A stretch of 50,484 bases of DNA from Lachnospiraceae bacterium (GTDB taxonomy: Bacteria > Bacillota > Clostridia > Lachnospirales > Lachnospiraceae): assembly GCA_015057635.1 (NCBI GenBank), contig SVEB01000031.1, positions 1-50,484 of the forward strand, written 5' to 3'. Shown piece by piece: positions 35,037-43,671 of the stretch. Made by a program: the position numbers and the translations under genes. The notes beneath the pieces were generated by a model. That model had not been told where the DNA came from, did not search any database, and saw nothing but the letters and a program-made list of their open reading frames with translations. How positions within the stretch are numbered: position 1 is the stretch's first letter; each line of letters begins with the position of its first letter.

Positions 35037-35116
35037 AAACATCTCCCTATTCATTTTTCATCATAGGCTTAGTATTTGCCTATTTCGTATAAATATCATT
35101 TCCTATTTATTCAAGA

Positions 35117-35158
35117 AGAGGGAGTAACAGATGAAATTTCCACCTTTTTACTCCCTCT
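35117..35158. terminator. Stem-loop between CotF-like and APC genes
   Basis: An 11-bp perfect stem (35117-35127 with 35148-35158) lies after the CotF-like gene. On the + strand it is followed by six T; on the minus strand, the direction of the flanking genes, by CTTCTTG only. It is probably the CotF-like gene's terminator, though the T-run is in the wrong direction. Confidence 0.55.
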
Positions 35159-35182
35159 CTGTTTTTTACTTCTTACTTATAA

Positions 35183-35641
35183 TCAGGACATGCCGTTTAC
35201 TGTTTTATATTTATAAAGCATCTCTGCATGGTTCTGCTCTTCAATCTGAATCTCCGCCAGTGCCTTGCGTATGTCAGTGTCTCCAAATGTAAATACATCA
35301 CTGTTATATTCGGAGGATACCATCTTCTCCGTGGAAATGGAGTCTGTTGCTAAGAAGCCGTCTGCATCCTTATCCGGACTATGACTCATAATACTGTAAG
35401 TTCCCGATGGATTATAATCACGGCCTTCGGTATCATTGCAGTCACACTGTGGCACACTTCCGGACAGAATCTGTCCCAACGTGTTATAGTGCTGCTGTTC
35501 CTTCTGTTCGAGTGTCTGGAATAAATCCTTTAAAACAGGATCCTTTGCATCCTTTCCGTATTTCCTATACTTCTCAATACAGATCTGCTCTTGGGATTGC
35601 AGTTCTTTGATTGCCTGTGTTTCTTTTGCATTTAAAACCAT
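35183..35641 (-). CDS. Ferritin-like spore coat protein (CotF type)
   Basis: 152 residues with two helical halves, QEQICIEKYRKYGKDAKDP...FQTLEQKEQQHYNTL and IRKALAEIQIEEQNHAEML, typical of the ferritin-like/coat F domain. An Asp/Ser-rich linker with CDCND lies in between. Such proteins sit on the spore coat or act as rubrerythrin-like proteins; the Glu/His pairs are partly present, so metal binding is open. The gene is alone, with its own downstream stem-loop. It supports a spore-forming host. Confidence 0.75.
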   Translation of the reverse strand: MVLNAKETQAIKELQSQEQICIEKYRKYGKDAKDPVLKDLFQTLEQKEQQHYNTLGQILSGSVPQCDCNDTEGRDYNPSGTYSIMSHSPDKDADGFLATDSISTEKMVSSEYNSDVFTFGDTDIRKALAEIQIEEQNHAEMLYKYKTVNGMS

Positions 35642-35739
35642 AGTTCTTACCTCTTTTTCATAATTTTTACTACGATAAGAGCTAGTATCTGCATGCCAAA
35701 TTATTTATATTCGATTTTCTCATTCATCCTTATTTGCTT

Positions 35740-36696
35740 TTATACGAATCTGAGATACTCCCCATATCCCCTTTCCTCCATCTCCTCCTTGGGAATAAAC
35801 TCAAGTGCGGCGGAGTTGATACAGTATCTTAATCCTCCGGTTTCCTTCGGCCCATCCTCGAATACATGACCTAAATGAGAATCTGCATAGCGGCTTCTTA
35901 CTTCCGTACGGAACATGCCATGGCTTAAATCCCGCTTTTCACTTACAAACCCGCGATTCAAGGGTTTCGTAAATGCAGGCCATCCACATCCCGAGTTGTA
36001 TTTATCTTTTGAGGAGAACAGCGGCTTCTTGCTGACCACATCCACATAGATCCCCTCTTCAAAATGATGATCGAACTCATTGGAAAATGGAGCCTCTGTT
36101 CCATTTTCCTGCGTCACCTTATACTGAATCGGCGTCAGACGTTCTCTTAATGCTTCCTTCTCTTCCTCTGATTTCTTCCATGTCTTCTCTAAATAATCTT
36201 TTCTCCCGGACCCCTGATAATATAACTTATATCGAAAGCTATTCTTCTTATAATAGTCCTGATGATATTCCTCCGCCGGATAGAATTCCTTGGCCGGCAG
36301 AATCGGTGTCACGATCTTCTTAACAAAACGTCCGCTTTCGGCAAGCTCTTCCCGATATTGATCGGCAATCCGTCTTTGCTTCTCCGTATGATAGAAAATT
36401 GCGGTCTTGTAGCTGTCCCCTCTGTCATGAAACTGCCCTCCGTCATCGGTCGGATCAATGCTCATAAAAAATGCTTCTAAAAGCTCCCGATAAGAAACCA
36501 TCTCTTCTAAATACGTAATCTCTACCGCCTCATAATGTCCGGTGTTTCCAAGACAAACTTCCTGATAGGTGGGATTCGGAATTTTGCCGCCTGTATATCC
36601 TGCCACAACTGAAATCACGCCGTCGAATGCCTCAAATGGCTTTACCATACACCAGAAGCATCCACCTGCAAATGTTGCTTTTTGTGCTTTTTCCAT
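35740..36696 (-). CDS. msrAB: Bifunctional methionine sulfoxide reductase MsrA-MsrB
   Basis: 318 residues. The N-terminal MsrA domain (1-160) has the active-site GGCFWC (11-16, catalytic Cys13) and reduces Met-S-sulfoxide. The C-terminal MsrB domain (about 185-310) has SGCGWPAF and the catalytic Cys in RYCINSAAL and reduces Met-R-sulfoxide. The fusion repairs both isomers in oxidised proteins. I chose the ATG at 36696 because GGAGGT lies just upstream. No signal peptide, so it is cytoplasmic. Confidence 0.95.
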   Translation of the reverse strand: MEKAQKATFAGGCFWCMVKPFEAFDGVISVVAGYTGGKIPNPTYQEVCLGNTGHYEAVEITYLEEMVSYRELLEAFFMSIDPTDDGGQFHDRGDSYKTAIFYHTEKQRRIADQYREELAESGRFVKKIVTPILPAKEFYPAEEYHQDYYKKNSFRYKLYYQGSGRKDYLEKTWKKSEEEKEALRERLTPIQYKVTQENGTEAPFSNEFDHHFEEGIYVDVVSKKPLFSSKDKYNSGCGWPAFTKPLNRGFVSEKRDLSHGMFRTEVRSRYADSHLGHVFEDGPKETGGLRYCINSAALEFIPKEEMEERGYGEYLRFV

Positions 36697-36836
36697 TGTA
36701 TCTACCTCCATTTTTCTTATGTTACCCAGGCATGGCAGAGTTTTAATAAGGAGATTCGTGTCATTTTTTCATATATTTTCAATAAATTAAATGGATGATA
36801 GGCGGAACTTCTACTAAAAAGCAATTTTTGATTGCT

Positions 36837-37409
36837 CTACTTCTCTAACTGCTGAAAACTTTTTAGCATTGTATTCAGTTTCAGATATTCACGAATGAAT
36901 ACTCCAAATCCAAATGCTACAACTAACATAAGGCCTATACCGATTCCTTGCGCCAATCCGTTCCAAAAAGTGTCTCCACGAAATACATCCGTAAAGAATG
37001 TGAAATAGTCATATGCAAGCATAATCAGGTATAGCGGGATGATTCTAAGGAACTGTCCATTCATTACTCGTTTGCACATCTCTGCCTTTGACTCATTGTC
37101 GCTGAATATGGAAACATCATTTTCTTCCCCTTCCACTTTCTTTTTGCGGAAATAAAACCATTTTCCGTAATGGAATACATATTCCCATCCATAGTCATAA
37201 AACAGCTGAATATAGTCTGCATCCACTGCTCCATCTTCTTTAAAATCCAGCTGATAACTCCATTCTTCCTTCTTGCATGATGCAAATTCATAGCTGCGTC
37301 CGTCTGTCGATACGAACTTCCATCCCTGCTTTTGCATTGCTGCAAGCCATTCTGCTTCTTCCCTGAACTCCGAGAGCTGGAATCTGCGCTTCTCTACTCT
37401 TTTTTCCAT
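36837..37409 (-). CDS. DUF2812-type membrane protein
   Basis: 190 residues. The N-terminal half carries the DUF2812 pattern (FREEAEWLAAMQKQGWKF, FKEDGA, LFYDYGWEYVFHYGKWFYFRKK), and the C-terminal half has two membrane helices. These proteins are nearly always encoded beside a PadR regulator, as here, with only 2 bases between the genes. They may help to sense or respond to envelope stress; function unproven. Confidence 0.85.
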   Translation of the reverse strand: MEKRVEKRRFQLSEFREEAEWLAAMQKQGWKFVSTDGRSYEFASCKKEEWSYQLDFKEDGAVDADYIQLFYDYGWEYVFHYGKWFYFRKKKVEGEENDVSIFSDNESKAEMCKRVMNGQFLRIIPLYLIMLAYDYFTFFTDVFRGDTFWNGLAQGIGIGLMLVVAFGFGVFIREYLKLNTMLKSFQQLEK

Positions 37410-37411
37410 GC

Positions 37412-37726
37412 TTATTCCTCTCCTTTACTATTACGATACAGGCGTTCAATCCTTTTTAGCTCTGTATCCAAAATCTCATTTCCTAGTTCCGTTATGATAT
37501 AAATCTTTCGTTTTGCTTCCTCTCTTACAAATCGGATCAGTCCATCCTTCTCCATTTTAGAAAGACTTCCATACATCGTCCCCGGACTGATTGCAATCTC
37601 TCCTCCGGTCATCTTCTTTACCTTCTGTCCGATGTTATATCCGTGCATCTCCTCTTTGAGGCAGAACAGAATATAAAAAGCGGTCTCCGTCATTGGATTA
37701 TATAGTTTCTTTATTTTTTCATTCAA
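37412..37726 (-). CDS. PadR-family transcription regulator
   Basis: 104 residues with the PadR winged helix: ETAFYILFCLKEEMHGYNIG, ISPGTMYGSLSKMEKDGLI and KRKIYIITELG. I chose the TTG at 37726, since AGGAG is 9 bases upstream; the ATG at 37759 has no ribosome binding site. It forms an operon with the DUF2812 gene and probably represses it through the dyad in its promoter (37861-37889). Confidence 0.88.
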   Translation of the reverse strand: MNEKIKKLYNPMTETAFYILFCLKEEMHGYNIGQKVKKMTGGEIAISPGTMYGSLSKMEKDGLIRFVREEAKRKIYIITELGNEILDTELKRIERLYRNSKGEE

Positions 37727-37860
37727 TTTTCTTCTCTCCTTTTTTCTGACTGGCTCCATAGGCTGTAATTCAATTGATCCTGCATATTTATATAGGTTAA
37801 TGTATTGTAGTTTGATGTATTGAACTCAGATGCATTGAGGTTCGATATATCGTTATTGAT

Positions 37861-37889
37861 ACTATATCGCATCACGATATATATGTCAA
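37861..37889 (-). promoter_or_regulatory. Promoter and operator of the PadR/DUF2812 operon
   Basis: On the minus strand, TTGACA (37889-37884) and TATAGT (37866-37861) are 17 bases apart. TATATCG-N5-CGATATA overlaps the spacer and -10 box, and a second palindrome CGATATATCG lies just downstream (37843-37852). Both could bind the PadR dimer. Confidence 0.8.
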
Positions 37890-37924
37890 ATATTTCCTAT
37901 CGTATTTATTCTTGATTTTTCAAC

Positions 37925-37964
37925 AAAAAAAGCAGCAAAAGCATATTTCTCATGCCTTTACTGC
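37925..37964 (-). terminator. Terminator of the second membrane peptidase gene
   Basis: A 13-bp stem with two G-U pairs (37932-37944 with 37952-37964) followed on the minus strand by seven T. Confidence 0.85.
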
Positions 37965-38050
37965 ATTTTACATCATCCCTCTTCCTCACAGAGTTTTTTA
38001 AGTATGAGAGAAGTCTAAAGAATCCTCCTCCTGATTACTCAAACTTTGTA

Positions 38051-38791
38051 TTAATGAAAGTATAATTCTGAAAACTTGCTTCCTCCCCTAATTTGATCCA
38101 GCATTGTGATCAGCGAATCTTTTCCGTTTTCCTCTATCCAGTTTCTTACTTCCTGCCCAGCCAGACAATAGCGTTTTCTTCTATCTTCCGTTTCACCCGC
38201 ATAAAATTTTTCTGACGTATCATATGTATCTACTCCCGGCACATCATTTCCCTGGTTTGTGATTGTCAGCCATGTTTCGTAGGAATACTGTTCCCGGTAG
38301 TCATTTTGCATGGCAAGTCCTTCATCAAACCAGATTGGAAGCAGCTGTTTATAGATAAATCTCCCCTGATACAGCCTTGCATGTGTCTCCGCATGCGTCA
38401 TCTCATGCGCCATAATATCCACATTCAGCCACTCCGAAGACAGGGATATATAAGAATGCGCCCCATCGAAAACTATGGTTTTCGTATCATGGTCGCCTCC
38501 AAGCTTCTGAAGCTTTTCTTCATCATCACAGATAATAAGAACCGAACTCGAAACAAGTTCTCCATAAAATTCCTTTACCCGTTCTTTGGCATCTCCTACT
38601 AACTGCCTTAGCTCTTTTACATCTTTCGACCATTCATTGTCCACATACACGTTTTGCTCTATTTCGCGGAATCCATGTATCTTTACGGATATCCGATATC
38701 CTTCCGGTGTAAAATAAAAGAATCCGATACATGCGGCTGTGAAGATGGTTAAAATGGTACATGCTATTATGATTTTAACTTTTTTCTTCAT
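38051..38791 (-). CDS. Membrane-anchored gluzincin-like peptidase
   Basis: 246 residues. One hydrophobic helix at 6-27 anchors it with the catalytic part outside. The zinc motif is HEMTH (129-133), and the third ligand is probably Glu157 in WFDEGLA, the pattern of peptidase_MA-like gluzincins. It ends soon after the catalytic domain. It shows no clear sequence relation to the other HExxH protein at 30733-31695. It is divergent from the short ORF at 38958-39041. Substrate unknown. Confidence 0.82.
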   Translation of the reverse strand: MKKKVKIIIACTILTIFTAACIGFFYFTPEGYRISVKIHGFREIEQNVYVDNEWSKDVKELRQLVGDAKERVKEFYGELVSSSVLIICDDEEKLQKLGGDHDTKTIVFDGAHSYISLSSEWLNVDIMAHEMTHAETHARLYQGRFIYKQLLPIWFDEGLAMQNDYREQYSYETWLTITNQGNDVPGVDTYDTSEKFYAGETEDRRKRYCLAGQEVRNWIEENGKDSLITMLDQIRGGSKFSELYFH

Positions 38792-38957
38792 GCTCTTTCC
38801 CTAACCTTATATCTTTTCATTTTTCTCCCATTATATTACTTTTATAAACCAGATACAAATAAATTGGAATTTAAAACCTAAAAATCGAGTGCATGTTTTT
38901 TTTGTTATGACACATAATAGTACTGTAAAAACAAAGTGAATGTAGGAGGAACCGACG

Positions 38958-39041
38958 ATGTTCAATCTAAGTTACGATAACATTCAATCTTCGGAGGCCT
39001 ACGAAGGCAACGCAGCTGGAGATGAGCCAATTGACAGATGA
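38958..39041 (+). CDS. Lone 27-residue ORF with strong ribosome binding site
   Basis: AGGAGG stands 8 bases before ATG and 27 codons follow, rich in Asp, Glu, Asn and Gly, with no Cys and no hydrophobic stretch. Two hairpins follow, the second a good terminator, so the unit has its own start and end. The family is unknown to me. It could be a small acidic peptide, a signalling peptide precursor or a leader of a structured RNA. Both flanking genes are on the other strand. The 38792-39198 stretch holds nothing else. Confidence 0.5.
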   Translation: MFNLSYDNIQSSEAYEGNAAGDEPIDR

Positions 39042-39142
39042 GGCTTATAGGACTTAAAACGTTCTATAAGCCGGGACGTTTTTACATCATGAGGGACTGC
39101 TTATATGCATACGTTGTGTGCAGATAAGCAGCCCCTCTTTCT
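39042..39142 (+). terminator. Two hairpins ending the short + strand unit
   Basis: GGCTTATAG (39042-39050) pairs with CTATAAGCC (39064-39072) and is followed by GGGACGTTTTT. A second, longer hairpin (39091-39104 with 39124-39137) is followed by TTTCTTTC. The second looks like the transcription stop. Confidence 0.7.
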
Positions 39143-39198
39143 TTCAATCTTTGTTTTATCTCTATCTTTATTTTGTTTCTATCTTTTTATAGCCTTTA

Positions 39199-40230
39199 TT
39201 ATTTTTCTGCTTCGATCACCCAGATTAGCTCATCGATCTGAGTAGCCTTAAATTCATACCCTGCTTCTTTACACAGCCTCTGCATCTCATCTACATTTGC
39301 AAAATACTCATCTTCCACATCTTCTCTCTCCCGCTTCGTACAGTTCTTAAGAAATGTTTTCTTTGCCTTGTCATCTGCAAACATCAGATCTGCGATCACA
39401 ATGCGGCCATGCTGTTTTAACACGCGGTCCATCTCCTTAAGTGCAAGTTTCCGTTCCCCTTCCTTGCAATGATGGAATGCATAAGAAGTGACAATGGTAT
39501 CATAACTGTTTTCATTTAACGGAAGCTGCAGAAAAGTTCCCACCCGCATCCTTACATCCGGAAGTTTCTTTTTTGCTTCCTTTAGCATATTGACTGATTG
39601 GTCTATACCTATTATATCACCTGCTTGTACTCGATCCGTTTTTAGGATTGCCATTGTCAGGTTGCCGGTCCCGATTCCAATCTCTGCAATCTTTCCGGGA
39701 TTGCTTACCGCCGCTTTTGCAGTCATTTCCATAACGGTATCATAATGTTTATAAAAATTAAGACCGTCCTCATATGTACGAATGCTTTTATCGTAATAAG
39801 GCGCCCAGGAATCAAAGTTCCACTCATCGCTCCATGCATTCATTTCAGCAATCAGCTTGGTGGTCTTGTCAAGCTGTACCTTTGTTTCCTCTGACTCACT
39901 GTTATGTTCTAAAAGTTCGTCAATCGTCTCTCCGAGTGCATTCCGAATTTCCGTCATGGCATGTATATGCTCATTGATCAGATTAAACTGAGTGGTATAA
40001 ATATCGAGTGCCGTCTCGTTCTGATTCTCACATAATTTCTTTATGGCTTCTATCGAAAAACCAAGCTTACGATATAGCATAATAAACTGTAATTTCTGAA
40101 TATCTGACTCCTCATAGAACCGATATTGATTCTCACCGCGAACCGGTTTGATTAATTCCTTCTTTTCATAAAAACGGATGGCATTTGCCCTGCAATTTAA
40201 GATTTCTGCTGCCTGTTTAATGGTGTACAT
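39199..40230 (-). CDS. MerR regulator fused to a SAM methyltransferase
   Basis: 343 residues. Residues 1-70 are a MerR DNA-binding domain (TIKQAAEILNCRANAIRFYEK), residues 75-125 the dimer helix, and residues 140-343 a class I methyltransferase with motif I IAEIGIGTGN (181-190), IIGIDQS for the acidic loop and ERKLALKEMDRVLKQHGRIV. Fusion of a MerR head to a methyltransferase instead of a drug-binding domain is unusual. Its promoter has a 19-bp spacer with a dyad, so it should be self-activating. SAM or the methyl acceptor may be the signal, or a regulator may have captured a resistance methyltransferase. Confidence 0.88.
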   Translation of the reverse strand: MYTIKQAAEILNCRANAIRFYEKKELIKPVRGENQYRFYEESDIQKLQFIMLYRKLGFSIEAIKKLCENQNETALDIYTTQFNLINEHIHAMTEIRNALGETIDELLEHNSESEETKVQLDKTTKLIAEMNAWSDEWNFDSWAPYYDKSIRTYEDGLNFYKHYDTVMEMTAKAAVSNPGKIAEIGIGTGNLTMAILKTDRVQAGDIIGIDQSVNMLKEAKKKLPDVRMRVGTFLQLPLNENSYDTIVTSYAFHHCKEGERKLALKEMDRVLKQHGRIVIADLMFADDKAKKTFLKNCTKREREDVEDEYFANVDEMQRLCKEAGYEFKATQIDELIWVIEAEK

Positions 40231-40257
40231 ATTTTCTTCCTCCTTATCTTTAAGATA

Positions 40258-40288
40258 AGAATAAACCTTCGCCTTAGGTGAAGGTCAA
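40258..40288 (-). promoter_or_regulatory. MerR-type promoter of the MerR-methyltransferase gene
   Basis: On the minus strand, TTGACC (40288-40283) and TATTCT (40263-40258) are 19 bases apart. The dyad ACCTTC-N9-GAAGGT with CCTAAGG at its centre fills the spacer. A further palindrome, CTTATCTTTAAGATAAG (40244-40260), overlaps the -10 and start. Confidence 0.85.
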
Positions 40289-40364
40289 TAGGTTTTATCA
40301 ACTTTTTTATTTTACCAAATTTCTTCTCTATAAAAAAGAGACCTTTGCACTGAAAAGTACTGGT

Positions 40365-40394
40365 CTATTTCTATTTCTATTTCTATTTCTATTT
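40365..40394. repeat. Hexanucleotide repeat containing the stop codon
   Basis: Five copies of CTATTT. On the minus strand this reads (AAATAG)5, so the stop codon of the flavoprotein gene is followed by four more in-frame TAG codons at two-codon spacing. Slippage there would not extend the protein. Confidence 0.9.
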
Positions 40395-41309
40395 AGATTT
40401 TGATTTTATATAATTGCAGGCATTAATCGCTGCAATCGCTCCGTCCGCTGCTGCAGTTGCTACCTGACGTACCTGTTTCACACAGATATCACCTGCGGCA
40501 TATACGCCTGGAATTTCTGTTTCCATACGGGCATTTACCGTAAGGAATCCATCCTCTGATTTTAATTCGGTATATAATCCCGTATTCGGAATGGAGCCTG
40601 CATAAACAAAGATACCGCATCCATCATCCTCGATGATTTCCTTTTCTGCGGTCTTTTCACTGGTCAGTTCTAATCTCTCCACATGATCGTCGCCGAATAC
40701 ACCGGTAAGACGGGTATTAAGTCTCACTTCCAGGTTAGGAAGCTGATCTAACTTTCTCATAAACTCTGCGATTGCTCCAAGCTTTTCTTCAAAATGAATA
40801 ATCGTAAGCTTCTTTGCAAACTGTGCCAGATAGATTGCTTCCTTGATGGCACCGTCTGCTCCGCCAACCACATATATATTCTTTCCTTCATATCGTTTTC
40901 CATCTCTGGCGGCATTCAGTCCGATTCCATTTCCACTAAGAGCTGCTTCTCCTGGAATATCAAGCTTTCTTGGCGTTGTTCCATTTGCAAGGATAACGGC
41001 TGCAGCTTCATAGACCGACTTGTCTGTTTTTATCTTTTTAACATCAGCCGTTAACTCCACTTCCATCACTTCTTCGTATACGATTTCTACTCCAGCGCCA
41101 AGTGCCTGTTCCTTAAGACGATTTGCAAATGTTGCTCCGGTTTCTTTTTCTATGATTCCAGCATAATGAGTCACAGTGGAGACATTTCCGATCAGTCCTC
41201 CTACCTGCTTCTTTTCTAACAACAGCACGTTAAGCCCGCGGCTTTTCGCATATACTGCTGCACTGATTCCTGCTGGTCCTGCTCCGATTATCACCATATC
41301 ATATTTCAT
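40389..41309 (-). CDS. Thioredoxin-reductase-like flavoprotein without CxxC
   Basis: 306 residues. FAD-binding GAGPAG (9-14), NAD(P)-binding GGADGA (149-154) and the C-terminal FAD motif VYAAGDICVK (GD). The order and length are those of thioredoxin reductase. However, the place of the redox motif CATCDG holds NAARDG (132-137), so both cysteines are gone, and thiol transfer of the usual kind is impossible. It may reduce a ferredoxin- or flavin-like partner, or act as an oxidase. I chose the ATG at 41309, behind AGAGG. Confidence 0.87.
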   Translation of the reverse strand: MKYDMVIIGAGPAGISAAVYAKSRGLNVLLLEKKQVGGLIGNVSTVTHYAGIIEKETGATFANRLKEQALGAGVEIVYEEVMEVELTADVKKIKTDKSVYEAAAVILANGTTPRKLDIPGEAALSGNGIGLNAARDGKRYEGKNIYVVGGADGAIKEAIYLAQFAKKLTIIHFEEKLGAIAEFMRKLDQLPNLEVRLNTRLTGVFGDDHVERLELTSEKTAEKEIIEDDGCGIFVYAGSIPNTGLYTELKSEDGFLTVNARMETEIPGVYAAGDICVKQVRQVATAAADGAIAAINACNYIKSKSK

Positions 41310-41459
41310 ACTGTTTGCCTCTTTCCTTCGTATTTGCATGTCTGGATTACGATTGCTTCTATCTATTATTTATCCTCTGCCATTCACTATACTCTCATTC
41401 ATGCATAAAAGGAAATTATCGTTTTTTATTAATCAATAAATTTATCTTATAGTTTAAAA

Positions 41460-42131
41460 TTAACATTCAAATTCAATCCCTAATTTTTTGAATTCTTCTG
41501 CTTCCTGTGCTGTCAGATCCAGTGTACAAACTTCATCGTGAGAACATACCATGATTTTTGCTTCTCCATCCCTATAAAAGGCGGGATTTTCAAAGGAAGT
41601 CTCATCAATCTTGATTGGATATTGAAACAGATCGGTAAGCTGATTTCTTACCTCGTTCCATGTCTTGCCCATCCTAAAATAGCATACTTCAAATAGAGCC
41701 CCACTAGTCACCAGGGTTGCCCGTGTAAATCTGCTTTTCAGAAAATCTTCCCGCTCTGTTTCAAACGGCCGCTGTGTTTCAAACGAACGATCTCCTTCTG
41801 CTGGTATAAAAAACTCCTCAAGGCCTTCCTCAAGCCCTTCCATATCCTGTTGATAAAGTTGGTCAAAATACTCTTCTGCCGCCTCGACGCTGCCTGTAAA
41901 CTCACAGATTCTCTGCCTGTATTCCATATTCTCTGAAAATGCTTTTCTTCTGTTCCGATCTCCCTGAATCAGCATATCCTTATATTCATCATGTACACTT
42001 TTTAACACTTCATCCGGAATCACACCATTAAAATATCTTGCCACGGAAAACTCATCACTGATTTTAGATGCAAAATCAAGAAATTTCTCCAATTCTTTGC
42101 CTATTAACTCCCATTGTATTTCGTATCTCAT
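41460..42131 (-). CDS. Conserved-looking protein of unknown function
   Basis: 223 residues, not recognised. There is no signal peptide or membrane helix. It is acidic, with a helical N-terminal half (EKFLDFASKISDEFSVARYF), a charged middle (EGLEEGLEEFF; SFETQRPFETERE with a small internal repeat) and a C-terminal part rich in beta strands. I chose the ATG at 42131, behind AGAGGA. It lies between the flavoprotein and the peptidase E-like gene on the same strand. Function unknown. Confidence 0.7.
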   Translation of the reverse strand: MRYEIQWELIGKELEKFLDFASKISDEFSVARYFNGVIPDEVLKSVHDEYKDMLIQGDRNRRKAFSENMEYRQRICEFTGSVEAAEEYFDQLYQQDMEGLEEGLEEFFIPAEGDRSFETQRPFETEREDFLKSRFTRATLVTSGALFEVCYFRMGKTWNEVRNQLTDLFQYPIKIDETSFENPAFYRDGEAKIMVCSHDEVCTLDLTAQEAEEFKKLGIEFEC

Positions 42132-42307
42132 GCTTTTTCCTCTCAATCCTGCTCTTTCTCTTTTGTCTTATTCTTTTGCCCTGTTCTTTTCTTTTATCTA
42201 TCTCATTTTATTTCTTATATTCTCATGCCACTGGACTATGTACTGATTCAAGAATCCCATAAAAACATACTATTACTATAAGAAATCCTTATGCTCGCTT
42301 CCGACTT

Positions 42308-42946
42308 TTATATCCTTACCGCTTTCCTGTCTTTTAATAAATACACCTCTCCGATATATTGAATTTTATCCTCGTTATCACAGATGATTGCGCCATTATC
42401 GCAAATTCCGTAGATCGGATACGTTTCTGATAAATGAAGCAGCTCCTCTAATATATTTTCTTTATCCAGATGCGGTTCCACAGAAAAATCCACAAGACCA
42501 AGCCCCTCATAAATCTCCTGTTTGTCATGTCCACAAGTCAACGTACAGATTGCGGTCTTTGTCATATTGATAGAACCTGCACTCATTCCAATCACAACAC
42601 CTTTATGCTGCTGTATAACAGGGATCAGACCATATTTCTGAAAATAGGAAAACTCTGTGGGAGTATCCCCTCCCGAAAGCCAGATCACGTCTGCATTTTT
42701 CACGGTATCCTGTGCTTCTTTCGGGCTCATTCTTCCATCCACTACAGTAACGCTTTGAAAAGTGATTCCCTGATCTATAAACATTTTCATAAATAATCTA
42801 CAGTACCGGTCTGTCGTTTCGTATCTCTTTTCAAATTCGGAGGCAACAAACGCTAATTTACTGCCTTCCTTTATGTACGTATGTAATGCTTTTGCAAAAT
42901 CCTCCGGAAATCCTTCTGTAAATCCGCTTGTTATGATTCTTATCAT
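42308..42946 (-). CDS. Peptidase E-like serine peptidase (family S51)
   Basis: 212 residues. The nucleophile Ser is in VVIGMSAGSINM, and WLSGGDTPTEF and GLGLVDFSVEPHLD complete the S51 pattern, a glutamine-amidotransferase-like fold. PepE cleaves Asp-Xaa dipeptides, and related cyanophycinases act on Asp-Arg polymers. The length fits PepE-like proteins of Firmicutes. The gene is alone, with GGAGGGTGC upstream. Confidence 0.88.
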   Translation of the reverse strand: MIRIITSGFTEGFPEDFAKALHTYIKEGSKLAFVASEFEKRYETTDRYCRLFMKMFIDQGITFQSVTVVDGRMSPKEAQDTVKNADVIWLSGGDTPTEFSYFQKYGLIPVIQQHKGVVIGMSAGSINMTKTAICTLTCGHDKQEIYEGLGLVDFSVEPHLDKENILEELLHLSETYPIYGICDNGAIICDNEDKIQYIGEVYLLKDRKAVRI

Positions 42947-43089
42947 ATTTGCACCCTCCTGCTTTAATTTTGTAATATTCCCCAGCCATTTATGATTATT
43001 TTTTCATTCTATGACTTTTCATTCCTACTTGCAATGATTTTTCTAATTTTATTGCTTCTTCTAAATCTTATCCGACTTCCTTATAGACT

Positions 43090-43125
43090 AAAAAAGGACC
43101 TTCGCGGTTAACGCAAAAGTCCTTT
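43090..43125 (-). terminator. Terminator after the deformylase gene
   Basis: AAAGGAC (43093-43099) pairs with GTCCTTT (43119-43125), with inner GCG/CGC, and is followed on the minus strand by six T. Confidence 0.8.
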
Positions 43126-43160
43126 TATTCTTACTCTTGTGCAGACAAGCTTCATCCTTG

Positions 43161-43233
43161 ATTTTGGGCTTACCTACTTGTGTTTCATTCTCGGCCCCCA
43201 ATGCCTAATTCGCCAGACAAACAAGCCCAAAAT
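43161..43233 (-). other. Structured 3' UTR segment after the deformylase gene
   Basis: An 11-bp perfect stem (43161-43171 with 43223-43233) encloses 51 bases with further possible pairing (CTTGT/ACAAG) and a G-rich stretch. It lies between the deformylase stop and its terminator. I do not recognise a known RNA family. Confidence 0.4.
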
Positions 43234-43245
43234 TAAATACAATGT

Positions 43246-43671
43246 TTATATGATAATCCCATCACAATGATCGATTTCATGCTGAATGATCTGTGCGACC
43301 CAGCCGGTATACTTTTGTTTGTGTTTCTTAAACTCCCGATCCAGATACTCCACTTCGATCGTTTCATAGCGCTTTGTTGTTCTTACTCCTGTAAGGGAAA
43401 GACAGCCTTCTTCTGTTTCATATTCCCCTTCTTTTTTTAAGATGACCGGATTTACCATTGGAATATTGATCATTCCCATATTCACAACAATAATACGCTT
43501 TCTCTCCCCGATCATATTGGCCGCCATGCCTACGCAGTGCTCCATATTTGCCTGAAGGGTATCTAATAAATCCTGAATGATACCTTCATCTGCCTTGGTT
43601 GCCGGCTCTGATTTTTGAGATAAGAAAAAGATATCTTTCATAATATTTCTAACCACTATATATTCCTCCAA
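43246..43671 (-). CDS. def: Peptide deformylase
   Basis: 141 residues. Removes the N-formyl group from nascent proteins. Motif 2 EGCLS (88-92) provides a metal Cys, and motif 3 HEIDH (131-135) the His pair and catalytic Glu. Motif 1 reads GMAANMIG (48-55), with Met53 where most enzymes have Gln (GLAAxQxG); this variant recurs in a short Firmicutes subfamily. It ends just after motif 3, shorter than housekeeping deformylases, so it may be a second, specialised copy. No formyltransferase gene is adjacent. Confidence 0.88.
   Translation of the reverse strand: MEEYIVVRNIMKDIFFLSQKSEPATKADEGIIQDLLDTLQANMEHCVGMAANMIGERKRIIVVNMGMINIPMVNPVILKKEGEYETEEGCLSLTGVRTTKRYETIEVEYLDREFKKHKQKYTGWVAQIIQHEIDHCDGIII

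Noticed and set aside
38792..39198. Known riboswitch (fluoride, manganese, glycine or preQ1)
   Set aside because: No conserved aptamer core was found, and no gene follows on the same strand to be regulated.
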